The notes: generated by a model not told the origin, from the letters alone. A DNA stretch of 27,838 nucleotides from an uncultured Peptococcaceae bacterium (GCA_949739465.1 CATIYQ010000094.1:1-27838), one strand, 5' to 3'; numbered from the stretch's first letter, positions 14,722 through 24,130 are shown. Made by a program: numbers and translations.

Positions 14722-16725
14722 CTATTTTTCTATCATAGCCAAAAATTCTTGTTCTGTGAGAACAGGAATATGCAAATCAAGAGCCTTTTCCCGTTTGGAA
14801 CCAGCATTTTCCCCTACCACAACATAATTGGTTTTCTTACTGACGCTATCTGTTGCTTTGCCACCATAGTATGCAATCAAGCTCTTAATTTCCTCTCTGG
14901 TCATGGTCTCCATAGTTCCCGTCACCACGAAGGTCATTCCCTGAAAGCGTAAATCATCTCCGGCGAGCGTCTCCCCGCCAAGGGTCGTATTCACGCCTAA
15001 TTCTTTCAGCTTGTTTATGAGTATGCGGTTTTCTTCTTTTTCATACCACTGGTGAATGCTTGCTGCCATTTTCTCACCGATTTCAGGGATAGCGGTCAAT
15101 TGTTCTACTGTCGCCGTTAAGACGCTGTCAATATTTGGAAAATACCCTGCCAAGAGTTTCGCCGCCTTTTCCCCGACCAGGGGAATGCCTAATGCTGTCA
15201 ACAATCGATAACCAGGATTAGACTTGCTGGCGGCAATGGCTTGCAGCAAGTTATCCACGGACTTTTCGCCCATTCGCTCCAGCGCCAATAAATCTTCTCG
15301 TTTTAAAGTATATAAATCAGCAGGACTAACCGCCAAGCCGCTATTCAACAGCTGCATCACTACTTGAGGACCGAGTCCATCAATATCCATGCCTCCGGAG
15401 GAAACGAAATAAATCAACTTTTCCCGGTGACGGGAGGGACAATCATTGTTCACACAGCGATGCGCCACTTCTCCTTCCGGCTGCACGATAGGCATACTGC
15501 ATTCCGGACACAGCGCTGGCATAGCAAAGATTTTTTCCGCACCCGTTCTCTTTTCCGTTAACGCACGCACCACTTCAGGAATCACATCACCGGCTTTTCG
15601 TATCATAACGGCATCGCCGATACGCAAGTCCCGCTCTCTAATCAAATCAGCATTGTGCAGACTGGCACGGGAAATTATGCTGCCGGCAACAGGTACAGGG
15701 TCTAGGATTGCCGTCGGCGTTAAAACCCCGGTCCGTCCCAGACTGATTTCAATATCCAATAGTTTGGTTTCTACTTCCTCCGCCGGAAATTTATAAGCAA
15801 TTGCCCCTCTTGGCGCTTTTGCAGTGTTGCCCAGTTGGTCTCTTGCTGCCAACTGATTTACTTTCAGCACCAAACCGTCGATTTCAAAAGGCAAAGAATG
15901 GCGCTGCTCTTGCCAATAGGAGATAAAGTCGTCTATCTCTGCTATGGTTGCCACTCTTTTAAATAAGGGATTAATGGGGAAACCCTGCTCCCGTAAATAG
16001 CTTAATTCTTCTTCATGGGTCAAAAAAGTTTTCCCTTCTATATAAACAATATCATAAATCAACACTTCTAGTTCCCGCTCTGCCGTAATGGCAGCGTCCA
16101 ACTGCCGTAGAGAACCTGCCGCCGCATTTCTGGGATTTGCAAAGACGGTCTCTCCTCGTTCGTCCCGTTGGGCGTTGAGCACAGCGAAATGGGCTTTGCT
16201 CATATAGGCTTCACCTCTGACCACCAGTTTGGGAAGATTATCTTTCAAGGTCAACGGTAAGCCTTTGATGGTTTTAATATTGTCCGTTACGTTTTCACCA
16301 ACGAAACCATCGCCGCGTGTGGCGCCCAGTTGTAGCACGCCGTTCTCATAAGTAAGCGCCACCGTCAAACCGTCGATTTTGTGTTCAAAGATATAATCCA
16401 TCGTTTTTCCGTCAACGGGCTGTTGGGTTCGCCGTAAGAAATCCGCTAACTCCTCTAAACTAAAAGCATTTGACAAAGACAACAATTGACGAATATGGGT
16501 CACCTGTTGAAACCGTCTATCAGCTCTGCCCCCTACCTTTTGAGTGGGAGAGTTTTCTACCTGAGTTTCGGGATACTTTGTCTCCAAGTCCGCCAGTTCC
16601 CGCACTAATTTATCATATTGGTCGTCAGGAATGGTAGGCGCGTCCTGCTCATAATAAGCAATATTGTGTTTTTCAATTTCCTGCCGTAACGCAACAATCC
16701 GTTGGATATCTTGTGTTTTTGACAT
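14722..16725 (-). CDS. ligA: NAD+-dependent DNA ligase
   Basis: Seals nicks in replication and repair using NAD+. The product is 667 residues, normal for LigA. Order of domains: Ia NAD-binding (HNIAYYEQDAPTIPDDQYD), adenylation domain with catalytic Lys116 in EHKIDGL, and OB fold (KAPRGAIAYKFP, VLTPTAILDPV). A four-Cys zinc finger follows (CPECSMP...CVNNDCPS), then helix-hairpin-helix repeats and a C-terminal BRCT domain (FVVTGTMETMTREEI). Start ATG at 16725 has GGAG 11 nt upstream; a TTG 30 nt earlier in frame is unlikely. It follows pcrA by 85 nt with no terminator, giving the common pcrA-ligA unit. Confidence 0.96.
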   Translation of the reverse strand: MSKTQDIQRIVALRQEIEKHNIAYYEQDAPTIPDDQYDKLVRELADLETKYPETQVENSPTQKVGGRADRRFQQVTHIRQLLSLSNAFSLEELADFLRRTQQPVDGKTMDYIFEHKIDGLTVALTYENGVLQLGATRGDGFVGENVTDNIKTIKGLPLTLKDNLPKLVVRGEAYMSKAHFAVLNAQRDERGETVFANPRNAAAGSLRQLDAAITAERELEVLIYDIVYIEGKTFLTHEEELSYLREQGFPINPLFKRVATIAEIDDFISYWQEQRHSLPFEIDGLVLKVNQLAARDQLGNTAKAPRGAIAYKFPAEEVETKLLDIEISLGRTGVLTPTAILDPVPVAGSIISRASLHNADLIRERDLRIGDAVMIRKAGDVIPEVVRALTEKRTGAEKIFAMPALCPECSMPIVQPEGEVAHRCVNNDCPSRHREKLIYFVSSGGMDIDGLGPQVVMQLLNSGLAVSPADLYTLKREDLLALERMGEKSVDNLLQAIAASKSNPGYRLLTALGIPLVGEKAAKLLAGYFPNIDSVLTATVEQLTAIPEIGEKMAASIHQWYEKEENRILINKLKELGVNTTLGGETLAGDDLRFQGMTFVVTGTMETMTREEIKSLIAYYGGKATDSVSKKTNYVVVGENAGSKREKALDLHIPVLTEQEFLAMIEK

Positions 16726-16810
16726 AGCTTTCTTCACTCCGTTTGATACCACCAATTTCTCTTCTTATCATACGCCCTGGATGAAAAATTATCCTGTTAA
16801 CTCCATAAAT

Positions 16811-19075
16811 TTACAACTTTTTAATAGGCGCATATTTCAGCAACAGTTGTTTGATGCCTTGGTCGGGAAAGGCAACCTTTAGTTCGGTGCTGTCACCACT
16901 GCCACTTGTACCGACAACCACACCAATGCCAAACTTGCTGTGTTGGACTTTATCACCAATATTAATTAACGAAACACTTTTTGCCCCCACATTAGCATTG
17001 CCACTGTAAAAGTTCGGTTCTTTTTTTGCCCCAATGTTAGCAGTATCTCGGTTAGTGGGTCTCCCCCAAATACCGCCATAATAATTACCTCCACCCTGTT
17101 CCGGCAAAGTTTCTTTATAGACTTGTCCGCCGTTACCTTGGACTTCCAGAAGATGTTCCGGCACTTCGTCTAAGAAACGGGAAGGCGGATTATAATTATC
17201 GTTGCCCCATTGCAAACGACGGTCAGAACGACTGAGATATAATTTCTCTTTGGCGCGGGTCATGCCCACATAGCATAGCCGTCGTTCCTCCTCCAGCTCC
17301 TCATCGTCCACCAGCGCCCTGCTATGTGGAAAGATTTTTTCTTCCATACCGGTAATAAAAACAATGGGAAATTCTAACCCTTTGGCTGCATGCATGGTCA
17401 TAAGGGTGATGTAATCGTCCCTACCGTCTTCTGTATCCATATCCGTTGCCAGGGACATTTGGGCAAGGAAATCCTCTAAGGTATTTTCTAAAGAATTCCG
17501 TTCAAATTCTACCACCACAGATAATAATTCCTGGAGGTTTTCCTGGCGGCTTTCCCCTTCTGCCGATTTATCCTCCATGAGCATTTGCCAATAACCGGTA
17601 TTTTCCCATACCTTCGGCAGCAATTCGCTAAGCGGCGTTTGTTCGGCAAGCGCCAACAGCTCCACAATCATGGTATAAAAATCTAACAGCTTTCGCCCCG
17701 TAGAGGCCGCAATACCAGGTACATCCTCTAAATGAGTAAAAACCGTAAAGATACATTCATCTTGGACCGCTGCATATTGCTCCAGCTTTTGCCAGGTGGT
17801 CTCCCCGATGCCCCGTTTCGGTTCATTGATAATCCGCCGCAAGCTGATATTGTCTGCCGGATTAGAAAGCAATCTCAAATATGCCATGATGTCTTTGATT
17901 TCTTTTCGTTCATAGAACTTCATCCCACCGTAAATGCGGTATGGCAGATTGTATTTGATACACAAATCTTCAAATAATCGACTTTGACTGTGGGTACGGT
18001 AAAGGATAGCAAAGTCCTGGTAACGCAGGGATTTTTTGCTTTTCAGATTGACGATTTCCTGGAGGACAAAAGCAGCCTCTTCTCTATCAGAAGTAGCTTG
18101 ATAATAAGTAATCAGCTCCCCCGCGCCGTTGCTGCTCCAGAGCTTTTTCTCTTTTCGACCTTGGTTGTTTTGGATAACGCCGTTGGCAGCGTCTAAAATA
18201 TTTTGGGTGGAGCGATAGTTTTGCTCCAAGTTAATGACCGTCGCTTGAGGATAGTCTTTTTCAAAGTCGATGATATTCCGAACATCGGCGCCCCGCCAAC
18301 GGTAAATAGACTGGTCAGGGTCACCCACTACACAGATATTTTTTCTCTTTGCCGCCAGCATTTTGATAAACTGGTACTGGCAATAGTTGGTATCCTGATA
18401 TTCATCTACCAATATGTATTGGAATTTATCCTGATAGTTTTCCAATAAATCAGGGTTCTTTTGCAGCAAATAAACTGCTTCCACCAGCAAATCATCGAAG
18501 TCCAGCGCGTTGCTTTGCCGTAAATAGGCTTGATATTTACCATAGATTTTAGCAACGACCTCTTCCCATTCGCTAGCAGCGGTCTTTGCCGCAGCCTCCG
18601 GCGTTTGCAAGTTGTTCTTCGCTTTACTGATAGCAGCGGATACAGCTCTGGGGTGATATTCTTTATCGGACAATCCTAATTCTTTGAGGATTTTTTTGAT
18701 AACCTGCTGCTGGTCGCCGTCATCATAAATGGTGTAGTTTTTATCGAAGGGGCAGCGATCGCTCTCCTGCCGCAGAATTCTGCCGCAAATGGCGTGAAAG
18801 GTACCAATCCACATACCTCTGGTGTCAAACTCCATGAGATTTTCCAGACGGTCTTTCATTTCTTTAGCAGCTTTATTGGTAAAGGTTACAGCGAGAATCC
18901 TTCCCGGAGAAACATTTTTCACAGAGATAAGATAGGCAACCTTAGTAACCAATACTTTAGTCTTACCGCTGCCTGCCCCAGCTACAATGAGAATCGGTCC
19001 CTCTGTCGTTTGCACCCCTGCTTGCTGCTGTGGATTTAATCCTTTAATGATTTCCGCTTCCTCAATATATCGCAT
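16811..19075 (-). CDS. pcrA: UvrD/PcrA-type 3'-5' DNA helicase
   Basis: Superfamily 1A helicase acting in repair, plasmid replication and removal of proteins from DNA. The product is 754 residues. Motifs in order: Q-motif LNPQQQAGV (13-21), Walker A GAGSGKT (33-39), DEYQDTN (motif II), VVGDPDQSIYRWRGA (III), NYRST (IV), MTMHAAKGLEFP (V) and GMTRAKEKLYLSRS (VI). The C-terminus carries the small GDKVQHSKFGIGVV domain that contacts RNA polymerase in PcrA. Start ATG at 19075 has AAAGGAG 11 nt upstream. The frame is open to 19162, but that extension would be encoded by the hisA terminator hairpin, so it is rejected. Transcription continues into ligA. Confidence 0.95.
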   Translation of the reverse strand: MRYIEEAEIIKGLNPQQQAGVQTTEGPILIVAGAGSGKTKVLVTKVAYLISVKNVSPGRILAVTFTNKAAKEMKDRLENLMEFDTRGMWIGTFHAICGRILRQESDRCPFDKNYTIYDDGDQQQVIKKILKELGLSDKEYHPRAVSAAISKAKNNLQTPEAAAKTAASEWEEVVAKIYGKYQAYLRQSNALDFDDLLVEAVYLLQKNPDLLENYQDKFQYILVDEYQDTNYCQYQFIKMLAAKRKNICVVGDPDQSIYRWRGADVRNIIDFEKDYPQATVINLEQNYRSTQNILDAANGVIQNNQGRKEKKLWSSNGAGELITYYQATSDREEAAFVLQEIVNLKSKKSLRYQDFAILYRTHSQSRLFEDLCIKYNLPYRIYGGMKFYERKEIKDIMAYLRLLSNPADNISLRRIINEPKRGIGETTWQKLEQYAAVQDECIFTVFTHLEDVPGIAASTGRKLLDFYTMIVELLALAEQTPLSELLPKVWENTGYWQMLMEDKSAEGESRQENLQELLSVVVEFERNSLENTLEDFLAQMSLATDMDTEDGRDDYITLMTMHAAKGLEFPIVFITGMEEKIFPHSRALVDDEELEEERRLCYVGMTRAKEKLYLSRSDRRLQWGNDNYNPPSRFLDEVPEHLLEVQGNGGQVYKETLPEQGGGNYYGGIWGRPTNRDTANIGAKKEPNFYSGNANVGAKSVSLINIGDKVQHSKFGIGVVVGTSGSGDSTELKVAFPDQGIKQLLLKYAPIKKL

Positions 19076-19121
19076 AAAAGTTTTAACTCCTTTTAACCCT
19101 ATTTCCCTGTTCATATCATAG

Positions 19122-19147
19122 AAAAAGGTGGTATACGCCACCTTTTT
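19122..19147 (-). terminator. Terminator after the hisA-like gene
   Basis: AAAAAGGTGG (19122-19131) pairs with CCACCTTTTT (19138-19147) around a 6-nt loop. On the minus strand the 3' arm ends in TTTTTC. It lies 30 nt past the hisA stop and 47 nt ahead of the pcrA start. Confidence 0.8.
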
Positions 19148-19176
19148 GCTCAGACAATTCATTTTGTCATATGTAT

Positions 19177-19902
19177 TTATTTTGCCGCTTCGCTAATGGC
19201 AACCTGTAAATTAATATCTTTGGTATATAACGCCTTGCCCAAAATGGCGCCAAAGATATTTTCATGGTTTAATGCTTTGATACCTTGAATATCCGCAAGA
19301 GAAGAAATCCCCCCCGAAATAATCACTTTCATATTGGTCGCTTCCAGCACCGGCAACATATGAGAAAAATCCGGTCCCTTTAACTTTCCTGCCCGATTGC
19401 TGTCATGATAAACAATATAACTCACGCCCAGCTGCTCCATGACTCTTACCATTTCCAAAACGGTGGTCGGCACACCGGCTTTCCACCCCTCCATAAGCAC
19501 CATACCGTCACGACTATCGATGCTGATGACAATGCGGTCGCCATACTTCTTGCAGGCTTCCTGCACCAATTGATGATTGGTAATGGCAACCGTACCCAGC
19601 ACCACCCGTTTTACCCCGGCATCCAGGAGCATATCAATGGTATCCATGTTACGGATGCCGCCCCCCACCTGGATTTCAATGCCATCCACTTCTAAAATCT
19701 TCTTGATAGCAGCGAGATTATCACAGTGTCCGGAAAATGCGCCATCCAAATCACCTACATGAATATATTGGGCACCCATATTGCGCCAAGTTTGCGCAAC
19801 ACTTTGGGGATTCAGCGGAAAGACAGGCTCATCGTCGTCCCATTCCGCCAACGCTCTGGTGGATATGCCTTCTCTCAGTTCAATTGCAGGAATAATTAAC
19901 AT
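19177..19902 (-). CDS. HisA-like (beta-alpha)8-barrel isomerase with altered active-site residues
   Basis: By overall pattern this is HisA, the ProFAR isomerase of histidine synthesis. Both phosphate-binding half-sites are kept (QVGGGIRNMDT at 78-88 and ISGGISSLADI late in the chain), as are VLGT and Asp129 in SIDSRDG. It is not a normal HisA at the catalytic positions. The general-base Asp8 of PAIDL is Glu8 (PAIEL). The YTDISRDG loop reads YHDSNRAG, so the conserved Thr is His166 and the Arg-Asp-Gly becomes Arg-Ala-Gly. The N-terminal substrate loop (TRALAEWDDDEPVF) is also unusual. At 241 residues the length is normal. ATG at 19902 has GGAGG 8-9 nt upstream. It stands alone, with its own promoter and terminator and no his genes nearby. 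The true substrate could differ from ProFAR. Confidence 0.82.
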   Translation of the reverse strand: MLIIPAIELREGISTRALAEWDDDEPVFPLNPQSVAQTWRNMGAQYIHVGDLDGAFSGHCDNLAAIKKILEVDGIEIQVGGGIRNMDTIDMLLDAGVKRVVLGTVAITNHQLVQEACKKYGDRIVISIDSRDGMVLMEGWKAGVPTTVLEMVRVMEQLGVSYIVYHDSNRAGKLKGPDFSHMLPVLEATNMKVIISGGISSLADIQGIKALNHENIFGAILGKALYTKDINLQVAISEAAK

Positions 19903-19947
19903 AAGCCATGCCTCCGTTTGATTCTGGATTTTCTCTATCCTGATTTT

Positions 19948-19977
19948 ACTTTATCATTTTAATATATTTTGTGACAA
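19948..19977 (-). promoter_or_regulatory. Promoter of the hisA-like gene
   Basis: Minus strand: TTGTCA (19977-19972), 18-nt spacer, TAAAGT (19953-19948) preceded by TGA. It lies between the ger operon end and the gene. Confidence 0.5.
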
Positions 19978-20022
19978 AAAACCACCCTTTGTTTCAATTC
20001 TTACATCTTTTCTTTTCTCCCA

Positions 20023-20205
20023 CTATCCTAAAAAGAAACTGATACCAGTAGCATTTTTGCCGACCAATAGCAGAAGAACAGCGGCAACAAGATAGAAAAA
20101 AACATATGTTGCCGCCTCCTTTTTATAGGATTTTTTTAAGAGAGGATAAACTTGTATTTTCAAAGTGACAATAAAAAGAACGCCCAATAGCAAACTCATA
20201 ACCAT
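20023..20205 (-). CDS. Small two-helix membrane protein at the end of the ger operon (D-type subunit candidate)
   Basis: Sixty residues with hydrophobic segments at about 2-16 and 34-50, joined by a Lys-rich loop (KKSYKKE), so probably two transmembrane helices. It starts 12 nt after the gerB-like stop, with GGAGG 6 nt ahead of its ATG at 20205, and is surely co-translated with the ger genes. Several spore germinant-receptor operons end or begin with small two-helix D genes (gerKD type) that modulate receptor function. Size, topology and position fit that group, but sequence identity to it cannot be shown here. Confidence 0.7.
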   Translation of the reverse strand: MVMSLLLGVLFIVTLKIQVYPLLKKSYKKEAATYVFFYLVAAVLLLLVGKNATGISFFLG

Positions 20206-20217
20206 ACCTCTCCTCCC

Positions 20218-21360
20218 TTATAACCGACCAACAGCAGACCTTTTTTGTCTTTTATGCTTTTGATACAGACCAACAAACACCAATAATAGCGGAATCACAA
20301 GATAAAATGGAATGCCAATCCAAGAGAAATAAAAGTCCAGCTGTTGCTGAATCCCTTCCGAAAAACCAATAAAGAAAAAAGCCGACGCCAACGTTAATAA
20401 TGCCAAAGGAAGGATTAATACCCTTTTTTCTCTCATGGCAAAGGTATGGTTCACCATTTCCAGAAAAATATAAAACATATAGGTAATCCGCAAGATGCCC
20501 CCGGCAATCAACGCCATAATACCCAGCAATTCTACTTGGGGCAGAATTCCCACCAGGTCTATGACTTTCAGCACATGAGTGCTGGGATAGTCAAATAAAT
20601 AAGTAGCCGGTCCCAACACCAGCGCGCTGCGGATATCAATAAACACCAAATAAAGAAGAACAAACACCATCCAAAATCGTATCGATTTTCCCGAATTGCC
20701 TTTCCCCTCTGTATGAACGCCAGGTATCACAAACATGAGCAGATTAAAATACTCCAACATCAACATATATTTTAGGCTTTTTAGCCATACTGTCCCGTCT
20801 ATCTCCTGCAATGGCAATAAATAAGAAAATTTCATTTCCGGTATGACAAATACCGTATCCAAAAAAGCAATAGCAAGCAACAGAGAAATTACAATCACAG
20901 ACGCGCGGGCAAGAACTTCCAGACCAAAATAAGCTCCCAAAGCTGCTGCAATCAAAACAAGAAACATCACCACCAACTGAGGTGTATACCAGGTATCCAA
21001 ATCAATCCAAAAATTTGCCATCAGTAATAAAGAAAACCCCGTTGCAAAAAGAAACAACACCGTATAAACAAGAGAAAAAATTTTCCCCAACACTTTGCCA
21101 AACACAGCCGTTAGGATTTGAGAAAAGTTCTTATCCGGAAAAAGTTTACAAATAGTTAAATAGATTGAAATCAAAAAAAATCCCAGCACAGCGGAGCTTA
21201 GTGTTGTAAACCATTGGTTATGCGCCATCCCCTGCTCCACCGGAGAAAAAATTTGCTGTCCGCCAAAAAGAAAAGCAGCCAACAACAAAACCAATTGTCC
21301 ATTGCTAATTTGTTGTTTTTCGTTTTGTTTTATTTCCGTTTCTTTTCTATCCTTCAACAC
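20218..21360 (-). CDS. Spore germinant receptor subunit B (GerAB/GerKB family permease)
   Basis: APC-superfamily membrane protein thought to bind the germinant in the spore inner membrane. About 380 residues with roughly ten transmembrane helices. The sequence opens with a charged tail, then ISNGQLVLLLAAFLFGGQQIF, and continues with the GerB-type pattern (FPDKNFSQIL, LLQEIDGTVWLKSL-like, LGPATYLFDYPS). Start: GTG at 21360 has GGGAG 9 nt upstream; GTG at 21366 is also open, but only 3 nt from that SD. Either start overlaps the end of the GerC gene, whose stop is at 21347, which implies coupling. Germinant specificity cannot be read from the sequence. Confidence 0.9.
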   Translation of the reverse strand: MLKDRKETEIKQNEKQQISNGQLVLLLAAFLFGGQQIFSPVEQGMAHNQWFTTLSSAVLGFFLISIYLTICKLFPDKNFSQILTAVFGKVLGKIFSLVYTVLFLFATGFSLLLMANFWIDLDTWYTPQLVVMFLVLIAAALGAYFGLEVLARASVIVISLLLAIAFLDTVFVIPEMKFSYLLPLQEIDGTVWLKSLKYMLMLEYFNLLMFVIPGVHTEGKGNSGKSIRFWMVFVLLYLVFIDIRSALVLGPATYLFDYPSTHVLKVIDLVGILPQVELLGIMALIAGGILRITYMFYIFLEMVNHTFAMREKRVLILPLALLTLASAFFFIGFSEGIQQQLDFYFSWIGIPFYLVIPLLLVFVGLYQKHKRQKRSAVGRL

Positions 21361-22573
21361 TACCACCCGCTCCCTTTGCCGCTACATCGTCACGCAAATT
21401 ACCGGCAAAATAAATATGGCTATTTACGGAGATATCCAACTCTACTTGAGGAAAAAGCATCTCCCACTGATCTTGATGCGCTTTCCACCATTTATAATTG
21501 GTCGTTCTGGCCAACTGTCCGATTTGTAAAAAATCTGCTTTTAAGTCCTGGCTTTTCTTTAATGTGGATTTTAATATTTCCGTAATGACCTGGTTTTGAT
21601 GTTCCTCTAACTTACGAAAATCCTCTTGACGAACAGGAGGGTCTTCCCCTACCATTTCTACAATAACGCTGGTAACATTTGCTTGGGCTTTTACCTTCAG
21701 AACCTCATCTTCCACTTTAAACTTCGGTTTGATGTCTAACTGAAGAATTTCCAAATTTAGTATCCCACCTTGATTACCGGGAATAGAGATTGTACTGTTT
21801 TGCTCCCTACCGCTATACCACAACAACCCTTTGCTGGCAATATCGCCTAAATTGCCCACCGGCATCCCGTTATGAAACACCCAAAACCCGATTAACGCCA
21901 CCTCTTCTGTAAGCTGCCCCGGACTGGACGCACTTTCAGAAGCAGCACTTTCCTTTTTATCCGGTTCTTTCTTCTGCAAGGTCAAGATAGGCAAATAGGC
22001 CGCTGCCTTCGGTGTAGCGGAAGCTGTAATAAAGTCGTTAATGCTAACGCCGTATCCTTCCCCTTGATGGGCTCTCCCATTTACATAGAGCAAACGAGCG
22101 ATGCCTAAAGCATTTACCCAATCGTCACCAATGGGTGTATTAATTAAGTCAAAAGCTCTGCCCGGCGTCACGGCAAGAAGCGCTTTGGGACGTAAATCCT
22201 TCCTTAAAAACATATCAATATAATCAAAAACTGACTGGTCCAACGCCTTTTCGCCAATGATGATAATACTGTTGTGTTGCCAGCTAAGCATACGATTATT
22301 GATAAATTCCAGATTATGCACTGCCTGATACACCGTTTCTCCACAGGCAGTCAAATGAAAGTCCCCACTGGCGCGAACATTACCGTTGTTACCGGGAGAA
22401 CCATTTAACAGGCTGACCGTTACCCGAATCAAACCATTATCCTCCCGGTCAATAGCAACACCACCAACTACCCCTAAATGAGTAACGTCACGTTTATCCC
22501 AGCAACCGCTGAAAAGACAGGCATAAAAGCAGCATAGCAATATCAATATTCCTTTTTTGAGCTTTCGTTTCAT
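21347..22573 (-). CDS. Spore germinant receptor lipoprotein subunit C (GerAC/GerKC family)
   Basis: Lipoprotein component of the Ger receptor. A basic N-terminus and hydrophobic stretch lead to the lipobox LFSGC with Cys24, directly followed by WDKRDVTHLGVVGGVAID, the classic GerC start. Later family blocks include NNRMLSWQHNSIIIIGE and FLRKDLRPKALLAVTPG. The C-terminal helical region (EILKSTLKKSQDLKADFLQIG) matches the conserved third domain. The 408-residue length is typical. Start ATG at 22573 has AAGGAT upstream in the 24-nt gap after gerA. Residues about 205-225 form a low-complexity Ser/Glu/Lys loop. Confidence 0.93.
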   Translation of the reverse strand: MKRKLKKGILILLCCFYACLFSGCWDKRDVTHLGVVGGVAIDREDNGLIRVTVSLLNGSPGNNGNVRASGDFHLTACGETVYQAVHNLEFINNRMLSWQHNSIIIIGEKALDQSVFDYIDMFLRKDLRPKALLAVTPGRAFDLINTPIGDDWVNALGIARLLYVNGRAHQGEGYGVSINDFITASATPKAAAYLPILTLQKKEPDKKESAASESASSPGQLTEEVALIGFWVFHNGMPVGNLGDIASKGLLWYSGREQNSTISIPGNQGGILNLEILQLDIKPKFKVEDEVLKVKAQANVTSVIVEMVGEDPPVRQEDFRKLEEHQNQVITEILKSTLKKSQDLKADFLQIGQLARTTNYKWWKAHQDQWEMLFPQVELDISVNSHIYFAGNLRDDVAAKGAGGSVEG

Positions 22574-22597
22574 AGTTATCCGATCCTTTATTTTTAC

Positions 22598-24088
22598 CTA
22601 CTGTAAATGCCGGGGCGGCATAGGTTCTTGATGTTTCTTTTCTCGTACGATATTTTTTACATGAAACATGGACGGACGCTTATCTTGCTTCCACAAAGGC
22701 ATACGAATGAACGTATCCTTGAGCGAACAAAGAGAAAGCGGCGCAACGGGAGAAAGATAAGGCACACCAAAAGACCGTAATGATACCAAATGATATAACA
22801 ATATCATAGAAGCAATCATTAACCCAAAAGCCCCCATGGTACTGCTGATAACAATAAACGCCAATCTTAGCAAGCTGGAGACATCTAAGAGGGGATTAAC
22901 AATAAACGTACAAATCATAGTCAATGCCATGACAATAACAACAGGCGCGCTGATAATCCCTGCCGAAATTGCCGCGTCTCCCAAAACAATCCCACCAACA
23001 ATACCAATAGACTGCCCCACCGACTTTGGTAACCGTAGACCGGCCTCCCGTAATAATTCATTAAGCAAATTAGCATAGAAAATACTGACGGAAGAGGAAA
23101 AAGGAACCGTTCCCTCTGTTGCTAAAATCACAGCAAATAACTGTATCGGCAATAACTCCTGATGATAGGAACTAATCACAATATATAATGCCGGCGCATA
23201 AATAGAAAAGAAAAACGCCAAATACCGCAAAAGACGAATAAAGCTGGCATAGAAAGGACGAGAATAGTAGTCCTCCACGCTTTGGAATAGCTCCGGTAAC
23301 AACAAGGGTACGGTTAGCGCCACAGGCGAACCGTCAACCAAAATTGCAACGCGTCCCTCCAACAATTTTGCGCTGACTTTATCCGGTCGTTCTGAATTTC
23401 CTACCGTAGGAAAGATGGAATGGGGTGCGTCTTCAATATATTGCTCCACATAGCCCGAATCTAAAATAGCGTCGACCTTGATGCCTGCAATACGACGTCG
23501 CACCTCTTCTACCAGAGCGCTGTTGCAAATGCTCTCAATATAAATAATGGCAATATCGGTTTGACTGTATTCCCCGACTTTGACCATTTCCATTTTTAAA
23601 TCCGGATGACGAATTTTACGCCGCAGCAGGGCTAGATTAATTTTTAATGTCTCTACAAAGCCTTCCTGCGGACCACGAATGGTAATCTCCGTGCCAGGTT
23701 CGCTTACAGAACGGGCGCTCCAATCCCGAATATCCAGCTCCAGCCCAACAGCGCACCCATCGGCAAAGATATAAGCCGCACCACTCATCACGCCTTCTAT
23801 AATCTTTTCTAATTCCGTTTCTTCCTTCACGCTATTAACCGTCAAAATATTTTCCGCAATAAAGGATAACTCATCAGAAATTTTCTCTTCCCGATACAGC
23901 ATTAGCGGCGCAAGTACATTGTCATTGAGAATCTTTTTATCGACTAGGCCGTCAACAAAGACAAGGGCAGCCTTTTTTTCGCTGTTACCAGCCAGGTGAA
24001 ACTCTCGAAAGACCACATCGGTATTATCTCCCCACACCTGCTTAAGATAATCAATATTTTGTTTTAAGGCAGAAAAAACTGTTCCCAT
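22598..24088 (-). CDS. Spore germinant receptor subunit A (GerAA/GerKA family)
   Basis: Large A subunit of a spore inner-membrane germinant receptor. The 496 residues comprise a soluble N-terminal part (about 1-285) and a membrane domain with several helices after residue 285. GerA hallmarks are AALVFVDGLVDKKIL, RGPQEGFVETLKINLALLRRKI, DSGYVEQYIEDAPHSIFPT and LLEGRVAILVDGSPVALTVP. The membrane-domain blocks FAVILATEGTVPFSSSV and SVGQSIGIVGGIVLGDAAI follow. Start ATG at 24088 has GAGGAA 6 nt upstream. It is first of an A-C-B-D operon preceded by a sigma-G-like promoter, so expression in the forespore is expected. Its presence implies that the organism forms endospores. Confidence 0.95.
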   Translation of the reverse strand: MGTVFSALKQNIDYLKQVWGDNTDVVFREFHLAGNSEKKAALVFVDGLVDKKILNDNVLAPLMLYREEKISDELSFIAENILTVNSVKEETELEKIIEGVMSGAAYIFADGCAVGLELDIRDWSARSVSEPGTEITIRGPQEGFVETLKINLALLRRKIRHPDLKMEMVKVGEYSQTDIAIIYIESICNSALVEEVRRRIAGIKVDAILDSGYVEQYIEDAPHSIFPTVGNSERPDKVSAKLLEGRVAILVDGSPVALTVPLLLPELFQSVEDYYSRPFYASFIRLLRYLAFFFSIYAPALYIVISSYHQELLPIQLFAVILATEGTVPFSSSVSIFYANLLNELLREAGLRLPKSVGQSIGIVGGIVLGDAAISAGIISAPVVIVMALTMICTFIVNPLLDVSSLLRLAFIVISSTMGAFGLMIASMILLYHLVSLRSFGVPYLSPVAPLSLCSLKDTFIRMPLWKQDKRPSMFHVKNIVREKKHQEPMPPRHLQ

Positions 24089-24108
24089 AAACGTTCCTCT
24101 TTTTTATC

Positions 24109-24128
24109 ATTGCGTTTTTCCACGCAAT
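24109..24128 (-). repeat. Inverted repeat at the ger transcription start
   Basis: ATTGCGT and ACGCAAT (7-bp arms, 6-nt spacer) lie 2 nt beyond the -10 element of the ger promoter, over the expected transcription start. The repeat could be an operator or a 5'-end mRNA hairpin. Confidence 0.55.
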
Positions 24129-24130
24129 CT

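Noticed and set aside
19076..19162. N-terminal extension of the pcrA frame
   Set aside because: It would translate the hisA terminator hairpin; the family N-terminus and an SD fit ATG 19075.
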